The translations under genes and the position numbers were made by a program. From Oscillospiraceae bacterium (GTDB lineage: Bacteria; Bacillota; Clostridia; Oscillospirales; CAG-272), in the NCBI GenBank assembly GCA_015064185.1, contig SVSS01000001.1, positions 130,910 through 194,909 of the forward strand: a stretch of 64,000 nucleotides of DNA. The letters are read 5' to 3'. This document shows, piece after piece, positions 1 to 8,141 of this stretch; within the stretch, counting starts at the first letter, position 1, and every line of letters begins with the position of its first letter. Below the pieces are notes generated by a model. The model was not told the DNA's origin and searched no databases. It saw only the letters and a program-made list of their open reading frames with translations.

Positions 1-565
1 TGATCGTCTCAGAAAGTGCCTCGCGTACTACGGCAAGATACGCCTCGTCATCCTCATCAACGGTTTGGTGCTTGGTGAGTAGGTCAAAATGTCCCATAAA
101 GGTCGGCTTGTTCTTTTCAGCGTGGGTGACGACTTGCTCAAAATATGCCTTGGCAAAGTCGAGGCGGTTGCCGCCAAACACGTGCTCAATGCCGCCAAAC
201 ACCTTTTCGGGCTGGCTGTCAACGGGAAAAATGTCGCCGTTTTTGCGAATGATGTAATGGACAGATCCAATGGTGTAGTCGTAGCGCTCGCGCTCAATTT
301 CAGAGCCATAGTCCCATTCAATGCCTAAAAGAACGGGGAAGTTGTGTAGCTCTCGCGCCTTTTTTTGCGCCTCGCGTACCGTCGGCTCGTATTTTTCAAT
401 GTTCGTTTCGGGGCGCATGCAATAGCGCAGGTCAAAGGGTGTCATGCTGTGGTCAGAAATGCCGAGTGCCAAAAGCCCCTTGGCTCTTGCGCTATCGACC
501 ATTTCCTCAACCGTGCCAAAGCCGTCCGAAAAAATTGTGTGTGTATGGAAATCACCGAATGCCAT
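1..565 (-). CDS. PHP-domain phosphatase, histidinol-phosphatase type (3' end beyond window)
   Basis: The visible 188 residues begin MAFGDFHTHTIFSDGFGT, the first metal-binding motif (HTHxxFSDG) of the polymerase and histidinol phosphatase (PHP) family. ISDHSMTP near residue 37 and a GIEWDYG segment near 82 give further metal ligands, and TIGSVHYI and THAEKNKPTFMGHFDLL continue the HisK-like pattern. The family hydrolyses phosphate esters with a trinuclear metal centre; true histidinol phosphatase of histidine synthesis is one option, a general sugar or nucleotide phosphatase another. The ATG at 563-565 follows GGAGGTTTATC, a clear ribosome binding site. The protein is cut by the window edge, so the C-terminal ligands cannot be checked. 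No his genes are next to it. Confidence 0.85.
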   Translation of the reverse strand, partial: MAFGDFHTHTIFSDGFGTVEEMVDSARAKGLLALGISDHSMTPFDLRYCMRPETNIEKYEPTVREAQKKARELHNFPVLLGIEWDYGSEIERERYDYTIGSVHYIIRKNGDIFPVDSQPEKVFGGIEHVFGGNRLDFAKAYFEQVVTHAEKNKPTFMGHFDLLTKHQTVDEDDEAYLAVVREALSETI

Positions 566-602
566 GATAAACCTCCGCGGTCATCGTTTAATGAATATTA
601 CA

Positions 603-631
603 AGTATAGCATAAACAGAAATAAAAAACAA
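603..631 (-). promoter_or_regulatory. sigma-A promoter for the PHP phosphatase
   Basis: On the minus strand TTGTTT (631-626) is followed after 17 bases by TATACT (608-603), about 40 bases upstream of the start codon at 565. The spacing is ideal and the -10 is good; the -35 is only partly matched. Confidence 0.5.
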
Positions 632-652
632 GCCATTTTAAATCAAAACACA

Positions 653-678
653 AAAACGGATGCAAGCACATCCGTTTT
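653..678 (-). terminator. Rho-independent terminator candidate
   Basis: A perfect 10-bp stem (653-662 with 669-678) with a 6-base loop is followed on the minus strand by TTTTTGTGTTTTG. It lies downstream of the GH20 genes and upstream of the PHP gene promoter, so it would close the glycan-degradation transcript. Confidence 0.6.
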
Positions 679-685
679 GGTATTA

Positions 686-967
686 GTGCCTTCAGGCACC
701 CCCGCACGAAGTGCGAAACAGACAACCACCCGCTATGCGGGTGGTGAGGTGTAGCCGTCATAGCGGCGTGTTCGAGTTTTGCAACGAGCCGCATAAACGC
801 GCTTCGCGCTACACCTCATCCGTCAGCCTTCGGCTGCCACCTTCTCCTCAAGGAGAAGGCATTTTTGCAGACAGCTTTTGAAAGCAAAAGCCAGCGGCTT
901 GAGCCGCCGCTGGCTGGTACTATTGGGCTTTTAGCCCTAGTGCAAACCACCCGTTTGACGGGTGGTT
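686..967. repeat. palindrome-rich repeat-like block
   Basis: The gene-free stretch from 566 to 936 holds, besides the promoter and terminator, a string of short hairpins: 686-699 (GTGCC/GGCAC), 703-715 (CGCAC-GAA-GTGCG), 725-745 (ACCACCCGC-TAT-GCGGGTGGT), 799-809, 824-836 (CAGCC-TTC-GGCTG), 840-859 (CCTTCTCCT-CA-AGGAGAAGG) and 945-967 (AACCACCCGT-TTG-ACGGGTGGTT). Most have a loop of three bases. The ACCACCC/GGGTGGT hairpin appears twice, near each end. The right end touches the exact point where homology of the truncated GH20 copy stops. The arrangement looks like a dispersed intergenic palindromic repeat; family membership is not proven from one copy. Confidence 0.55.
889..915 (-). terminator. 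hairpin, possible terminator of the truncated GH20 copy
   Basis: AGCCAGCGGC (889-898) pairs perfectly with GCCGCTGGCT (906-915), with a 7-base loop. On the minus strand it is followed by TTTGCTTTC, a weak U-tract. It lies just past the stop codon of the truncated copy. Confidence 0.4.
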
Positions 968-1788
968 GTGATTGCCATCGACATGGTCTTCAGGGAAAAG
1001 GCGTTGTTGGAGGCAAAGCCCACCCACGTTCTCGCACCGCCCGCAAACCAGGTCTCGCCGGGGAAGCGCTCGTGCATTTCGAGCATCGCGTCGTAGAGCT
1101 CTTTGGTTTCGCTGTAATAATCCCAATAAATGAGATCCACACCCTCGGGGCGAGAGGCAACGATGTCGTCGGTAATAACGGTGCGGTCGGTGGTGAAGTA
1201 TCTGCCGTGGTTGGCAAGGCGGAAGAACATATCCGACCACATAATGGGCTTAAGCTCGTATTTCTTGGTCAGTGCGAGCACGCGGTCAAGGTGGCGGCGG
1301 ATGATGTCAAAGCGGTTTTGAAAGCCGTTTTTGTCAAGATATTTGCCAAGACCTAACATGTGCGCTTCATCCATGCCGATGTTTATGATATTTGTAGTGA
1401 AGCATTCCTTCACGCTTTTGAACATGTTTTCAATGAGCTCGTAGGTGCACTCCTCGCCGACCATTAAAATATCATCGGTGTCCTTGATCGCCACGTAGTT
1501 TTTCCACATAAAGATCTGATTGAGGTGCGCGAGCACCTGAATGCAGGGGATGACCTCAATGCCGATCGAGTCACAGTATGCAACGATATCCTTTAGCTCC
1601 TTTTGCGAATATCTGCCGCGCAGATATCCGAAATAAGGCTCGCCGGGCACCTCGTAGGTGTCCTCGGTGTAGAGCTGGATCATGTTATATCCAAGTTTTT
1701 TGATGGTTGCGGCGTATTTCTTTACCTCGTCGGGCTTCATTACACCGTTTCTCGACATGTCGAGCATCACGCCAAAACGTTTTCCCAT
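937..1788 (-). pseudogene. truncated GH20C-like beta-N-acetylhexosaminidase (tandem duplicate)
   Basis: From MGKRFGVMLDMSRNGVMKP the protein is nearly collinear with the intact gene at 1814-3427, including NIGMDEAHMLGLGKY (catalytic Asp-Glu pair), MWSDMFFRL and YWDYY. Homology stops after about 270 residues at TMSMA (near base 973), and a short unrelated tail encoded by the 945-967 hairpin leads to a stop. The second half of the barrel and the C-terminal domain present in the other copy are missing, so the product is probably inactive. The ATG at 1788 is chosen by alignment with the intact copy; an upstream in-frame TTG at 1809 is unlikely. It lies directly downstream of the intact copy in the same direction. 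Confidence 0.8.
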
Positions 1789-1813
1789 GGCAAGATTTCT
1801 TTTTGTCAAATAA

Positions 1814-3427
1814 TTAAATGATGCGGTTGGGGCTTGCTACGTGCCACCAACGGGGGATTCTCGGCATATCAAATTCATCAGTGAGATAGCCGTGTCCGCG
1901 GTAGGGAAGCAGATCCTCATCAAGCTCTGAAACAGCAGCTTCATCTCCGTTCAGGTAAGCAAGCAAACGGTCGCGGCAGTTCGCGAGGCGAAGGAGCAGG
2001 CCACCGTGGCGCAGCTCGGTCACCTCAAGGCCGTTGGGTTTGTTTTCGGTCAGCCACATCTTACGGAATGCTTCCTCAAAGGTCTTAATGGCTTCAATCG
2101 CGGCGGTGTAGTCCTCTGCCACGGCGGCAAGTGCTTCACGGTCGCCCGCTTTGTAGGCGGCACGGGTGCGCACACCAAGGTCGTGCTTGATGGCAAGGGC
2201 ACGGCAAAGCGTTTCGGCATTTTCAAATACGTATTTGTATTGGCTTGTCTTGGCGGCTGCTGCCAATTTGTCGGCAAGCGTCAAATATTCATCCTTATAG
2301 CTCTTTTTGATGCTGGCATCAACCGCACCAAGGAAGGGGTCGCTGTAGAGCATATACATGTGGGGGTAGGTGTGATCCAATTTGAGATGGCCAAAGTCTA
2401 CGGGGAGATCAAAGAGCATCATCGCGTCGAAATCCTCGCCCGTGATCTCGGCAAATTCCTTTTTGATCACTTCCATATCCGTAACACCGTCGTAGATGCG
2501 GCGAATGGCGTAAAGCGAGGGGAGCACGGTGTAGAAGGAGCAGAGCTTGCCGTTGTCGCCCCACATCGTCATCATCACGTTATCCACGTCGTGTTCCTTA
2601 CAGGATTGCGCCGCCAAGGACATCGTTTTGATCGAGAAGGCATTATTTGAGGCATAGCTTACCCAAGTCCAGGCACCGCCCGCAAACCAGGTCTTGCCGG
2701 GGAACTTGGCGTGCATATCAAGCATCGCGTCGTAGCGTTCCTTGGTTTGGGAGTAGTAGTCCCAATAGATCTGCTCGACCCCTTCGGGGCAAGCAGCTAA
2801 GATCTCGTCGGTGATGACCGAGCGGTCGGTGGTGACGTAGGCGCCCTTGTTGCCAAGGCGAAAGAACATATCCGACCACATAATGGGCTCGAGGTCATAT
2901 TTCTTTGTCAGCTCCAGCACGCGGTCAAGGTGACGGCGGATGATAGAGAAGCGGTTTTCAAAGCCGTTTTTGTCAAGGTATTTGCCAAGACCTATCATGT
3001 GAGCCTCATCTATGCCAATGTTGACAACGTTTGAGGTAAAGCATTCCTTTACGCTCTTTAACATATTTTCGATCAGCTCGTAGGTGCGCTCGTTACCCAC
3101 CATCAGAATATCGTCGGTGTCGTTGATCGCGGCATAGGGCTTCCAGTAAAAGAGCTGATTGAGGTGCGCGAGCGTTTGAATGCAGGGAATGACCTCAATG
3201 CCGATCGAGTCGCAGTATGCAACAATATCTTTTAACTCCGCCTGCGAATATCTGCCGCGCAGATATCCGAAATAAGGCTCACCGGGCACCTCATAGGTGT
3301 CTTCGGTATAGAGATGGATCATGTTGTAGCCAAGCTTTTTGATCGTGTCGGCAAATTTTTTTACCTCATCGGGCTTCATAACCGCGTTTCTCGACATATC
3401 GAGCATGACGCCAAATCTTTTTTTCAT
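1814..3427 (-). CDS. GH20C-like exo-beta-N-acetylhexosaminidase
   Basis: The 537-residue protein matches the catalytic and C-terminal parts of GH20C-type hexosaminidases such as the pneumococcal enzyme: SRNAV near 12, YFGYLRGRY at 52-60, NIGIDEAHMIGLGKY with the Asp140-Glu141 pair, MWSDMFFRL, YWDYY and FAGGAWTWV (aromatic substrate pocket), and HGGLLLRL near the C-terminus. Such enzymes remove terminal GlcNAc or GalNAc from glycans by substrate-assisted catalysis. The small N-terminal domain that precedes the barrel in pneumococcal GH20C is absent; the protein starts at the barrel. There is no signal peptide, so it should act inside the cell on imported sugars. AAAGGATTTGCT precedes the ATG. 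It follows the GH106-like gene by about 50 bases, probably in one operon. Confidence 0.85.
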   Translation of the reverse strand: MKKRFGVMLDMSRNAVMKPDEVKKFADTIKKLGYNMIHLYTEDTYEVPGEPYFGYLRGRYSQAELKDIVAYCDSIGIEVIPCIQTLAHLNQLFYWKPYAAINDTDDILMVGNERTYELIENMLKSVKECFTSNVVNIGIDEAHMIGLGKYLDKNGFENRFSIIRRHLDRVLELTKKYDLEPIMWSDMFFRLGNKGAYVTTDRSVITDEILAACPEGVEQIYWDYYSQTKERYDAMLDMHAKFPGKTWFAGGAWTWVSYASNNAFSIKTMSLAAQSCKEHDVDNVMMTMWGDNGKLCSFYTVLPSLYAIRRIYDGVTDMEVIKKEFAEITGEDFDAMMLFDLPVDFGHLKLDHTYPHMYMLYSDPFLGAVDASIKKSYKDEYLTLADKLAAAAKTSQYKYVFENAETLCRALAIKHDLGVRTRAAYKAGDREALAAVAEDYTAAIEAIKTFEEAFRKMWLTENKPNGLEVTELRHGGLLLRLANCRDRLLAYLNGDEAAVSELDEDLLPYRGHGYLTDEFDMPRIPRWWHVASPNRII

Positions 3428-3480
3428 AGCAAATCCTTTCCTTGGGTCGAGAGATCGACTTTATTTTGTAAATTTTATAG

Positions 3481-5781
3481 TTAAAACTCAGAGGTGTGCG
3501 CCGCGTGATCGCTTTCCAGACTGTCGATCGAGTTGATCACGGGTAGCTCTTGTGCGGGCACATCTACGGGGGTCGTGACAAAAAACGTTGAGGTGTGGGC
3601 GGGCAGGGTCAAGCGCAGATCGGTATATACCTCGTCTTGATAGGTGATAAATTTTTCGGCACGTGGGCGAATTTCGCCGGTGTGGGGGTTCCACTCTTCA
3701 ACGTCGTGTGCGCCGCGTAGCAGCAGGTGGTGATTGTAGGTAACGTCTGTGCCGTTGGAGAAGTAATACACGTCATCACAGCCGTGGCGCTTGTGTATGT
3801 GCTGAAACATGCCGCCATCAGGGAAGGAACGGTCAAGCCCTACGTTGTGGAATTCGGGATAAATGGAGTTGAGTGCTCCCGTTCCTTCAAAGCGTGCCAT
3901 GCCGGGCAAGTACACGTCAAAGGGAATTTGGAAGGAGTTTAGGGCTCGGTTTACCACAGAGCTTTTCGTCATGTGTGTGCCGTCTACGGCGGTGGCGTTA
4001 AAGTAAAGGAATATTGCTTCACCGCCTACAGCGTTTTTGTTGTGGCAGTAACGGCGCAGCACGCGATTGCTTGTAGCATCCTCGCCAAATATTTCACGCG
4101 TCAGGCGGCAGACCTCAGCATCGTTTTTGCCCTCCTTGTCATATTCAAACGCCATGGTGGGAAGCACGCCCGTGGCAAGAATTTTTCCGCCCTCGTCGTA
4201 AAATTTTTTCAGTAAGCGAAGGTTAGGCAGGCTGATGATGTTTGCTGCGGGGAGCACAACAATGCGAAATGCTTCGCTGTTTGTTTTGTTGTCAAGATAC
4301 AGTGCACCACCCTCGGTGCGACATTTTGTTGCCATTGTATGGGGGTGCAGCACCGTCAGGTCATGCCCCGCGTAAAAAGAGATGGCGTTGATGAGCGTCA
4401 TGTAGTCCGAATCAGCAGGTGTTTCGGGATATTCATATCCTTTTGCGGGATAGGAATAAAGCGTTAGCTTGCTATGTAGATCGTAAATGGGGTAGAGCAG
4501 AGCAATATCCGCAACATGCTTGCCACCGCGCAGCAGAGCCTGCACGCGCGTGACATAATCGCAAAAGTCACTGTTTTCCATAAGCTCCTGCGGCAGGTGC
4601 AGTGCGGCGTTGTTTACACCGCGCGCAAAGGCGTTCATTGCATCCTTAAGCAGGCGCGTGCGGTCGTGGCGCCGATAGCCTCGAAACAGCTCGCCATTGA
4701 TGCACTCTATGTCAAAATTATAGGCGGCACCCGCGGCAATTTTTATTGAGTTTGTGCCGTACAGATATGCCTTGTCAAGGAGTGCACAGGGAGAGTAGGC
4801 GTTGCACAGCATCGTATCGCCCGAGGTAAAGGAGCAGGCAGTGAGCTTTGGCTCAGAGAGTGTGCCAAAGGTCGCAAGCCCGTGCTTTTGGGCAAATTTT
4901 TGCAAAGCCTTTATGATACCATTCTCCAGCATAGAGGCGCGCACCGTCATGAGCATTGCCTTGTAGTGCACAGTATCCTTCCCGGCATAGCCAAACAGAG
5001 CAGGATAAAGCGGTGCGGGGTCAATGCCAAAGCGCTCAAAAAACAAGGTGTTAAAGGAGCTGTCCCAATCACGGCGGTTTTTGCCGTGAAATCCGATGCC
5101 CGAGTAAGCAAGCGTGGTAAGCGTGTTGCCAATGTAAGGCGTCAATACCTCGGCAAACAAGCCGAAAACAAGCTCTAAATAGCGGTAGGAGGCATCAAAA
5201 GAAAGATAATTGGCACGGCGACAGTTGGGCTCCTCAACGGTGCGGTATTCCCGCACCACCCAGTTGCCGCGCGGCACTTGCCAGCAGATCTTTCCCTCCT
5301 TGATAAAGGAGCGCAGATCGATCACCTCGCCATAGGACTCGGAATAGGCGATCACAGAGAGCGGATCCTCTCCCTGCAAGCGGCGAGAGAGCTGCTCCTC
5401 GGCACGGCAAATATATTCCTTGCATTCAAGCAAATTTGCATGCAGGTCGGTTTCGCCAAGATCATCAAGCATTCCGATCACAAAGCGTTCAAAGGAAAAG
5501 TCAAAGAAAAAGCCAACCTTTAACTCTTTTTTTGTGGCGTGCTCCAAAAGCGTTTGGTACATGTGGCGCACGGCATCCACATCATTCATGCTTTGCAGCT
5601 CTGTGTTTTCGGGAAGCCTTGGAATGAGTGTGCCACATCCCGCAGTAAGGCAGGCATCGATCCCTGCCATAATGTGCGCGTCAACATCCGCGGCATGGGG
5701 CGCGGGGAGATCAAAATAGTAAATGGGGCGAAAGGCATCCTGGGGGTGCTCAAACGCCGCGCGCTGTTTTTTGCTGATCAT
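3481..5781 (-). CDS. GH106-like glycoside hydrolase (alpha-L-rhamnosidase superfamily)
   Basis: The N-terminus (FRPIYYFDLPAPHAADVDAH, then GCGTLIPRLP) has the layout of GH106-type catalytic domains (a front-facing W/Y-F-W/D-x-P motif followed by an oxidative-looking helix and GF-x-I strand). The middle has barrel-like strands (GFFFDFSFERF, TLAYSGIGFHG), LLYPIYDLHSK and a VVLPAANIISLPNLRLLKKF segment resembling the beta-galactosidase-trimerisation-like domain seen in this group. The C-terminus carries a beta-sandwich with EWNPHTGEI. There is no signal peptide. The ATG at 5781 is preceded by AAAAGGAGGCGGCT; an upstream in-frame start would lie within the promoter region. Family-level identity is good; substrate (rhamnosyl or other glycoside) is an inference. 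766 residues. First gene of the glycan group. Confidence 0.7.
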   Translation of the reverse strand: MISKKQRAAFEHPQDAFRPIYYFDLPAPHAADVDAHIMAGIDACLTAGCGTLIPRLPENTELQSMNDVDAVRHMYQTLLEHATKKELKVGFFFDFSFERFVIGMLDDLGETDLHANLLECKEYICRAEEQLSRRLQGEDPLSVIAYSESYGEVIDLRSFIKEGKICWQVPRGNWVVREYRTVEEPNCRRANYLSFDASYRYLELVFGLFAEVLTPYIGNTLTTLAYSGIGFHGKNRRDWDSSFNTLFFERFGIDPAPLYPALFGYAGKDTVHYKAMLMTVRASMLENGIIKALQKFAQKHGLATFGTLSEPKLTACSFTSGDTMLCNAYSPCALLDKAYLYGTNSIKIAAGAAYNFDIECINGELFRGYRRHDRTRLLKDAMNAFARGVNNAALHLPQELMENSDFCDYVTRVQALLRGGKHVADIALLYPIYDLHSKLTLYSYPAKGYEYPETPADSDYMTLINAISFYAGHDLTVLHPHTMATKCRTEGGALYLDNKTNSEAFRIVVLPAANIISLPNLRLLKKFYDEGGKILATGVLPTMAFEYDKEGKNDAEVCRLTREIFGEDATSNRVLRRYCHNKNAVGGEAIFLYFNATAVDGTHMTKSSVVNRALNSFQIPFDVYLPGMARFEGTGALNSIYPEFHNVGLDRSFPDGGMFQHIHKRHGCDDVYYFSNGTDVTYNHHLLLRGAHDVEEWNPHTGEIRPRAEKFITYQDEVYTDLRLTLPAHTSTFFVTTPVDVPAQELPVINSIDSLESDHAAHTSEF

Positions 5782-5808
5782 AGCCGCCTCCTTTTGATAA
5801 TTGCTTTC

Positions 5809-5817
5809 AGTATACCA
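5809..5817 (-). promoter_or_regulatory. extended -10 promoter element for the GH106/GH20 genes
   Basis: On the minus strand TGGTATACT gives a TGn extended -10 about 28 bases upstream of the start at 5781. No convincing -35 is seen 17 bases further up. Confidence 0.35.
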
Positions 5818-5911
5818 TATTATTGAAGCCATTTCTAGTGTTTCTAAAATTTATTTATAAATATTTATAAAATACTTATGTAAAATTCCGGGTTATACGC
5901 ATTGTTTTGCG

Positions 5912-5940
5912 TTGACAACGCCCTCACCCTGTGTTACAAT
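5912..5940 (+). promoter_or_regulatory. sigma-A promoter for the CpsB-like phosphatase
   Basis: TTGACA (5912-5917), 17-base spacer, TACAAT (5935-5940). It places the transcript start near 5947, so translation must start at 5972 and not at an in-frame codon that overlaps the -35. Confidence 0.85.
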
Positions 5941-5971
5941 AAAAATAACAAAAAGAAATGTGAGGGTGCTT

Positions 5972-6697
5972 ATGATCATTGATTTTCATGCACATGTTTT
6001 GCCGCGCTGCGATCACGGCTGTCATAGCTCTGCTATGTCGCTGGAGCAATTAAACCTGATCAAGAGTGCAGGCACCGATGCCGTAGTGGCAACCCCTCAT
6101 TTTTACCCGAATGAGGATAGCATCGCTTTCTTTCTCGCGGCGCGCGAGGGGGCGCTGGATGCCATGCGCGAAAAGCTCCCCTTAGAGGCATTGCCCGCGG
6201 TGTATCCGGCGGCAGAGGTGCTTGTTTGCGAGGGGCTACATAAGATGAAGGATCTTGAAAGCCTTGCCATTTCGGGTACGAACGTTATTTTGCTTGAAAT
6301 GCCCTTTAGAAATTGGAGCGAGGGGTTGATCAATACCGTGCTTGGCGTGCGAGAGCGGGGGCTTGTACCGATTCTCGCGCATATCAATCGCTATGATCTT
6401 GAGAACGTGGAGCTTCTGCTTGACAAGGGCATATTGGCTCAGGTCAATGCTGAGGCGTTTGGCCCCTTCAAGAATGTTAAGCGTTACGTCGAGCTGATAC
6501 GTGAGGGCAAGGTCGTGGCACTCGGCAGTGATCTGCACGAGGCAAAGCGCGCAGATTATAAGCGCTTTTTACATATGCAAAAAAAGCTTGGCGCGCTAGC
6601 CGATGCGGTTTTTGCCAACACCGAGAAGCTGCTCAAAAATGCTACACCGCTTTATCAAGGCGAGAGGGAAAAGACAAAGCAAACGCAGTCCGTTTAA
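5972..6697 (+). CDS. CpsB/CapC-type PHP phosphatase
   Basis: The 241-residue protein begins MIIDFHAHVLPRCDHGC, the metal-binding start of CpsB/YwqE manganese-dependent protein-tyrosine phosphatases, followed by ATPHFYP, an EVLVCEGL segment (Glu ligand), LAHINRY and GSDLHEAKR, the remaining PHP metal ligands in order. In Gram-positive bacteria this family dephosphorylates tyrosine kinases that control exopolysaccharide synthesis. No kinase or polysaccharide gene is next to it, so the partner is unknown and another phosphoester is possible. GTGAGGGTGCTT precedes the ATG. Transcribed alone between a sigma-A promoter and a strong terminator. It is divergent from the glycosidase group. Confidence 0.8.
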   Translation: MIIDFHAHVLPRCDHGCHSSAMSLEQLNLIKSAGTDAVVATPHFYPNEDSIAFFLAAREGALDAMREKLPLEALPAVYPAAEVLVCEGLHKMKDLESLAISGTNVILLEMPFRNWSEGLINTVLGVRERGLVPILAHINRYDLENVELLLDKGILAQVNAEAFGPFKNVKRYVELIREGKVVALGSDLHEAKRADYKRFLHMQKKLGALADAVFANTEKLLKNATPLYQGEREKTKQTQSV

Positions 6698-6710
6698 ATA
6701 CATAAAGTGA

Positions 6711-6748
6711 AAAACCGTTCCCGCGGCTAGCCGCAGGGAACGGTTTTT
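6711..6748 (+). terminator. Rho-independent terminator
   Basis: AAAACCGTTCCC (6711-6722) pairs with GGGAACGGTTTT (6736-6747); an inner GCGG/CCGC stem extends it. A run of T follows. Confidence 0.9.
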
Positions 6749-6767
6749 GTTTGGTAGATATTGTTTC

Positions 6768-6796
6768 TTGATTTGCTTCCTTCCATATGGTACAAT
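6768..6796 (+). promoter_or_regulatory. sigma-A-like promoter for the SleB hydrolase
   Basis: TTGATT (6768-6773), 17-base spacer, TACAAT (6791-6796). A vegetative-type promoter is notable, because spore cortex hydrolases are usually made by forespore sigma factors. Confidence 0.75.
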
Positions 6797-6861
6797 AATA
6801 GTGTAAATTGTCGCGATTTTACAAACCAATCGTTTGCTGGCAGACAAGAAAGGACGTATTT

Positions 6862-7683
6862 TTGAAGAAATTCATAGCAGCCCTTCTGGTCGCATTTTCT
6901 CTGTTTTTGATGGTGCCGCTTACCGCGGCTGCATCCTCACCTGTGAATGTTACCGTAGACGGTGCGCCGTTTTCGGGGAGCGTTCAAGTAAAAAATAATA
7001 CCACGTATGTGGGGATCCGAAAATTCGCCACGGATCTTTATCCTACGGCTTCTGTTACATACAGCTCGGATACGCGCACACTCACTGTCAGAACAAGCGC
7101 CTTGACGCTTACCTGCACCGATGAAAGCAGCTATATCGTTGCCAATGGCAGATATCTTTACTACGATCAGCCTGTTTTTATGAAAAACGGCACGATGTAT
7201 GCCCCTATCTTGCAGCTGTATCGCGCGTTTGGAGCAGGTATCAAATGGAGCAATACCCTTGGTGGCTTTGCCATCACGCGCGGTAGCGGCGGCATCGCCG
7301 CAGGGAGCAGTTATTACCGAAGTGATGAGGTCTTGTGGCTTTCGCGCATCATCAGCGCCGAGGCAAAGGGAGAACCGCTCCTCGGGAAGATTGCCGTAGG
7401 GAACGTTATCCTCAATCGTGTGCGTAACAGCGCATTTCCCAATACCATTTATGGCGTAATTTTTGACAAAAAGCACGGCGTGCAGTTCACCCCCGCCGCA
7501 AATGGCACGATCTACGGTACCCCCACCGAGGAGAGTATTATCGCCGCTAAGATCTGCCTTGAGGGCTATACCGTTAGTGAGGGGATCTTGTACTTTGTCA
7601 ATCCCGCAAAAGCGCCCAATAGCTGGGCAAGCAAAAACCGCGCCTACTTTGGCAAGATCGGCAACCACGCATTTTATTATTGA
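6862..7683 (+). CDS. SleB-type cell wall hydrolase with copper amine oxidase-like N-terminal domain
   Basis: The start is taken as TTG at 6862 (MKKFIAALLVAFSLF) because AAGAAAGGA lies 7 bases upstream and it opens a typical Sec signal peptide ending near AAASS. Residues about 30-130 form a copper-amine-oxidase N-terminal-like stalk (VTVDGAPF, YVGIRKFA, MYAPILQLYRAFG). The C-terminal 120 residues are a Hydrolase_2/SleB domain: SRIISAEAKGEP holds the catalytic Glu, followed by GNVILNRV, VQFTP and the FGKIGNHAFYY end. The family includes the cortex lytic transglycosylase SleB and vegetative wall hydrolases. The exported two-domain form with a sigma-A promoter favours a vegetative or early germination role. 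Monocistronic between promoter and terminator. Confidence 0.88.
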   Translation: MKKFIAALLVAFSLFLMVPLTAAASSPVNVTVDGAPFSGSVQVKNNTTYVGIRKFATDLYPTASVTYSSDTRTLTVRTSALTLTCTDESSYIVANGRYLYYDQPVFMKNGTMYAPILQLYRAFGAGIKWSNTLGGFAITRGSGGIAAGSSYYRSDEVLWLSRIISAEAKGEPLLGKIAVGNVILNRVRNSAFPNTIYGVIFDKKHGVQFTPAANGTIYGTPTEESIIAAKICLEGYTVSEGILYFVNPAKAPNSWASKNRAYFGKIGNHAFYY

Positions 7684-7710
7684 TGTTTAACGCTTGATGC
7701 CATAAAAACA

Positions 7711-7753
7711 AAATCCCGAACGGTCATGTAAGCATGTGCCGTTCGGGATTTTT
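7711..7753 (+). terminator. Rho-independent terminator
   Basis: AAATCCCGAACGG (7711-7723) pairs with CCGTTCGGGATTT (7739-7751), followed by a short T run; lies 28 bases after the SleB stop codon. Confidence 0.88.
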
Positions 7754-7775
7754 CCGTTTTGTTTGCGCGTATCTC

Positions 7776-7843
7776 GTAGGGGAGGGGTTCCCCCTCCCAC
7801 AATTCACAACATATAAATCGGGAGGAGGGAACCCCTCCCCTAC
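7776..7843. repeat. imperfect inverted repeat, 23/24-base arms
   Basis: The left arm 7776-7798 (GTAGGGGAGGGGTTCC...) is the reverse complement of the right arm 7820-7843 except for a single-base length difference and one or two mismatches. The arms flank 21 bases. It sits in a convergent intergenic gap and looks like a small dispersed palindromic element rather than a second terminator, since no T run follows either arm directly. Confidence 0.65.
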
Positions 7844-7854
7844 ATGGTGCTTTT

Positions 7855-8100
7855 TTACCCAAAATCGTGCCTATGCGGAATTTTGCCGCAAAGCTCCTCA
7901 AAAATTTGCATGATCTCTTCGATCCTTTCGAAGCATTCGGGATCTTCAAGGGTGTTGTCCTCGATAACAGCTTTGATCTTTTTGAGAGTGCGATAGCAAA
8001 CGGCACTGAAAAAATCAGAGGGGAGCGCGAGATTGGGAAAGTGCACCTCAACGGCATTGTTTTGTAAAAGCGTGCAGAGTATGTTCTTGTATAGTTCCAT
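7855..8100 (-). CDS. small protein of unknown function (81 aa)
   Basis: I do not recognise the family. The protein (MELYKNILCTLLQNNAVEV...) is acidic, mostly helical in character (TLKKIKAVIEDNTLED, ERIEEIMQIFEELCGK) and has no signal peptide or membrane segment. It is likely real: GGAGGTTAGA sits directly upstream of the ATG and a textbook promoter (8170-8142) lies about 42 bases upstream. It is divergent from an XRE regulator, with the two promoter -35 elements only about 11 bases apart, so the regulator may control it. Length and arrangement suggest a small regulatory or accessory protein. Confidence 0.7.
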   Translation of the reverse strand: MELYKNILCTLLQNNAVEVHFPNLALPSDFFSAVCYRTLKKIKAVIEDNTLEDPECFERIEEIMQIFEELCGKIPHRHDFG

Positions 8101-8141
8101 TCTAACCTCCGAAATTTTAAAAAATGGTCATTTCTCAATCC

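Noticed and set aside
365-754. Plus-strand reading frame over the PHP gene start and palindromic block
   Set aside because: It crosses a promoter, a terminator and repeats, and shows no start signal or motif.
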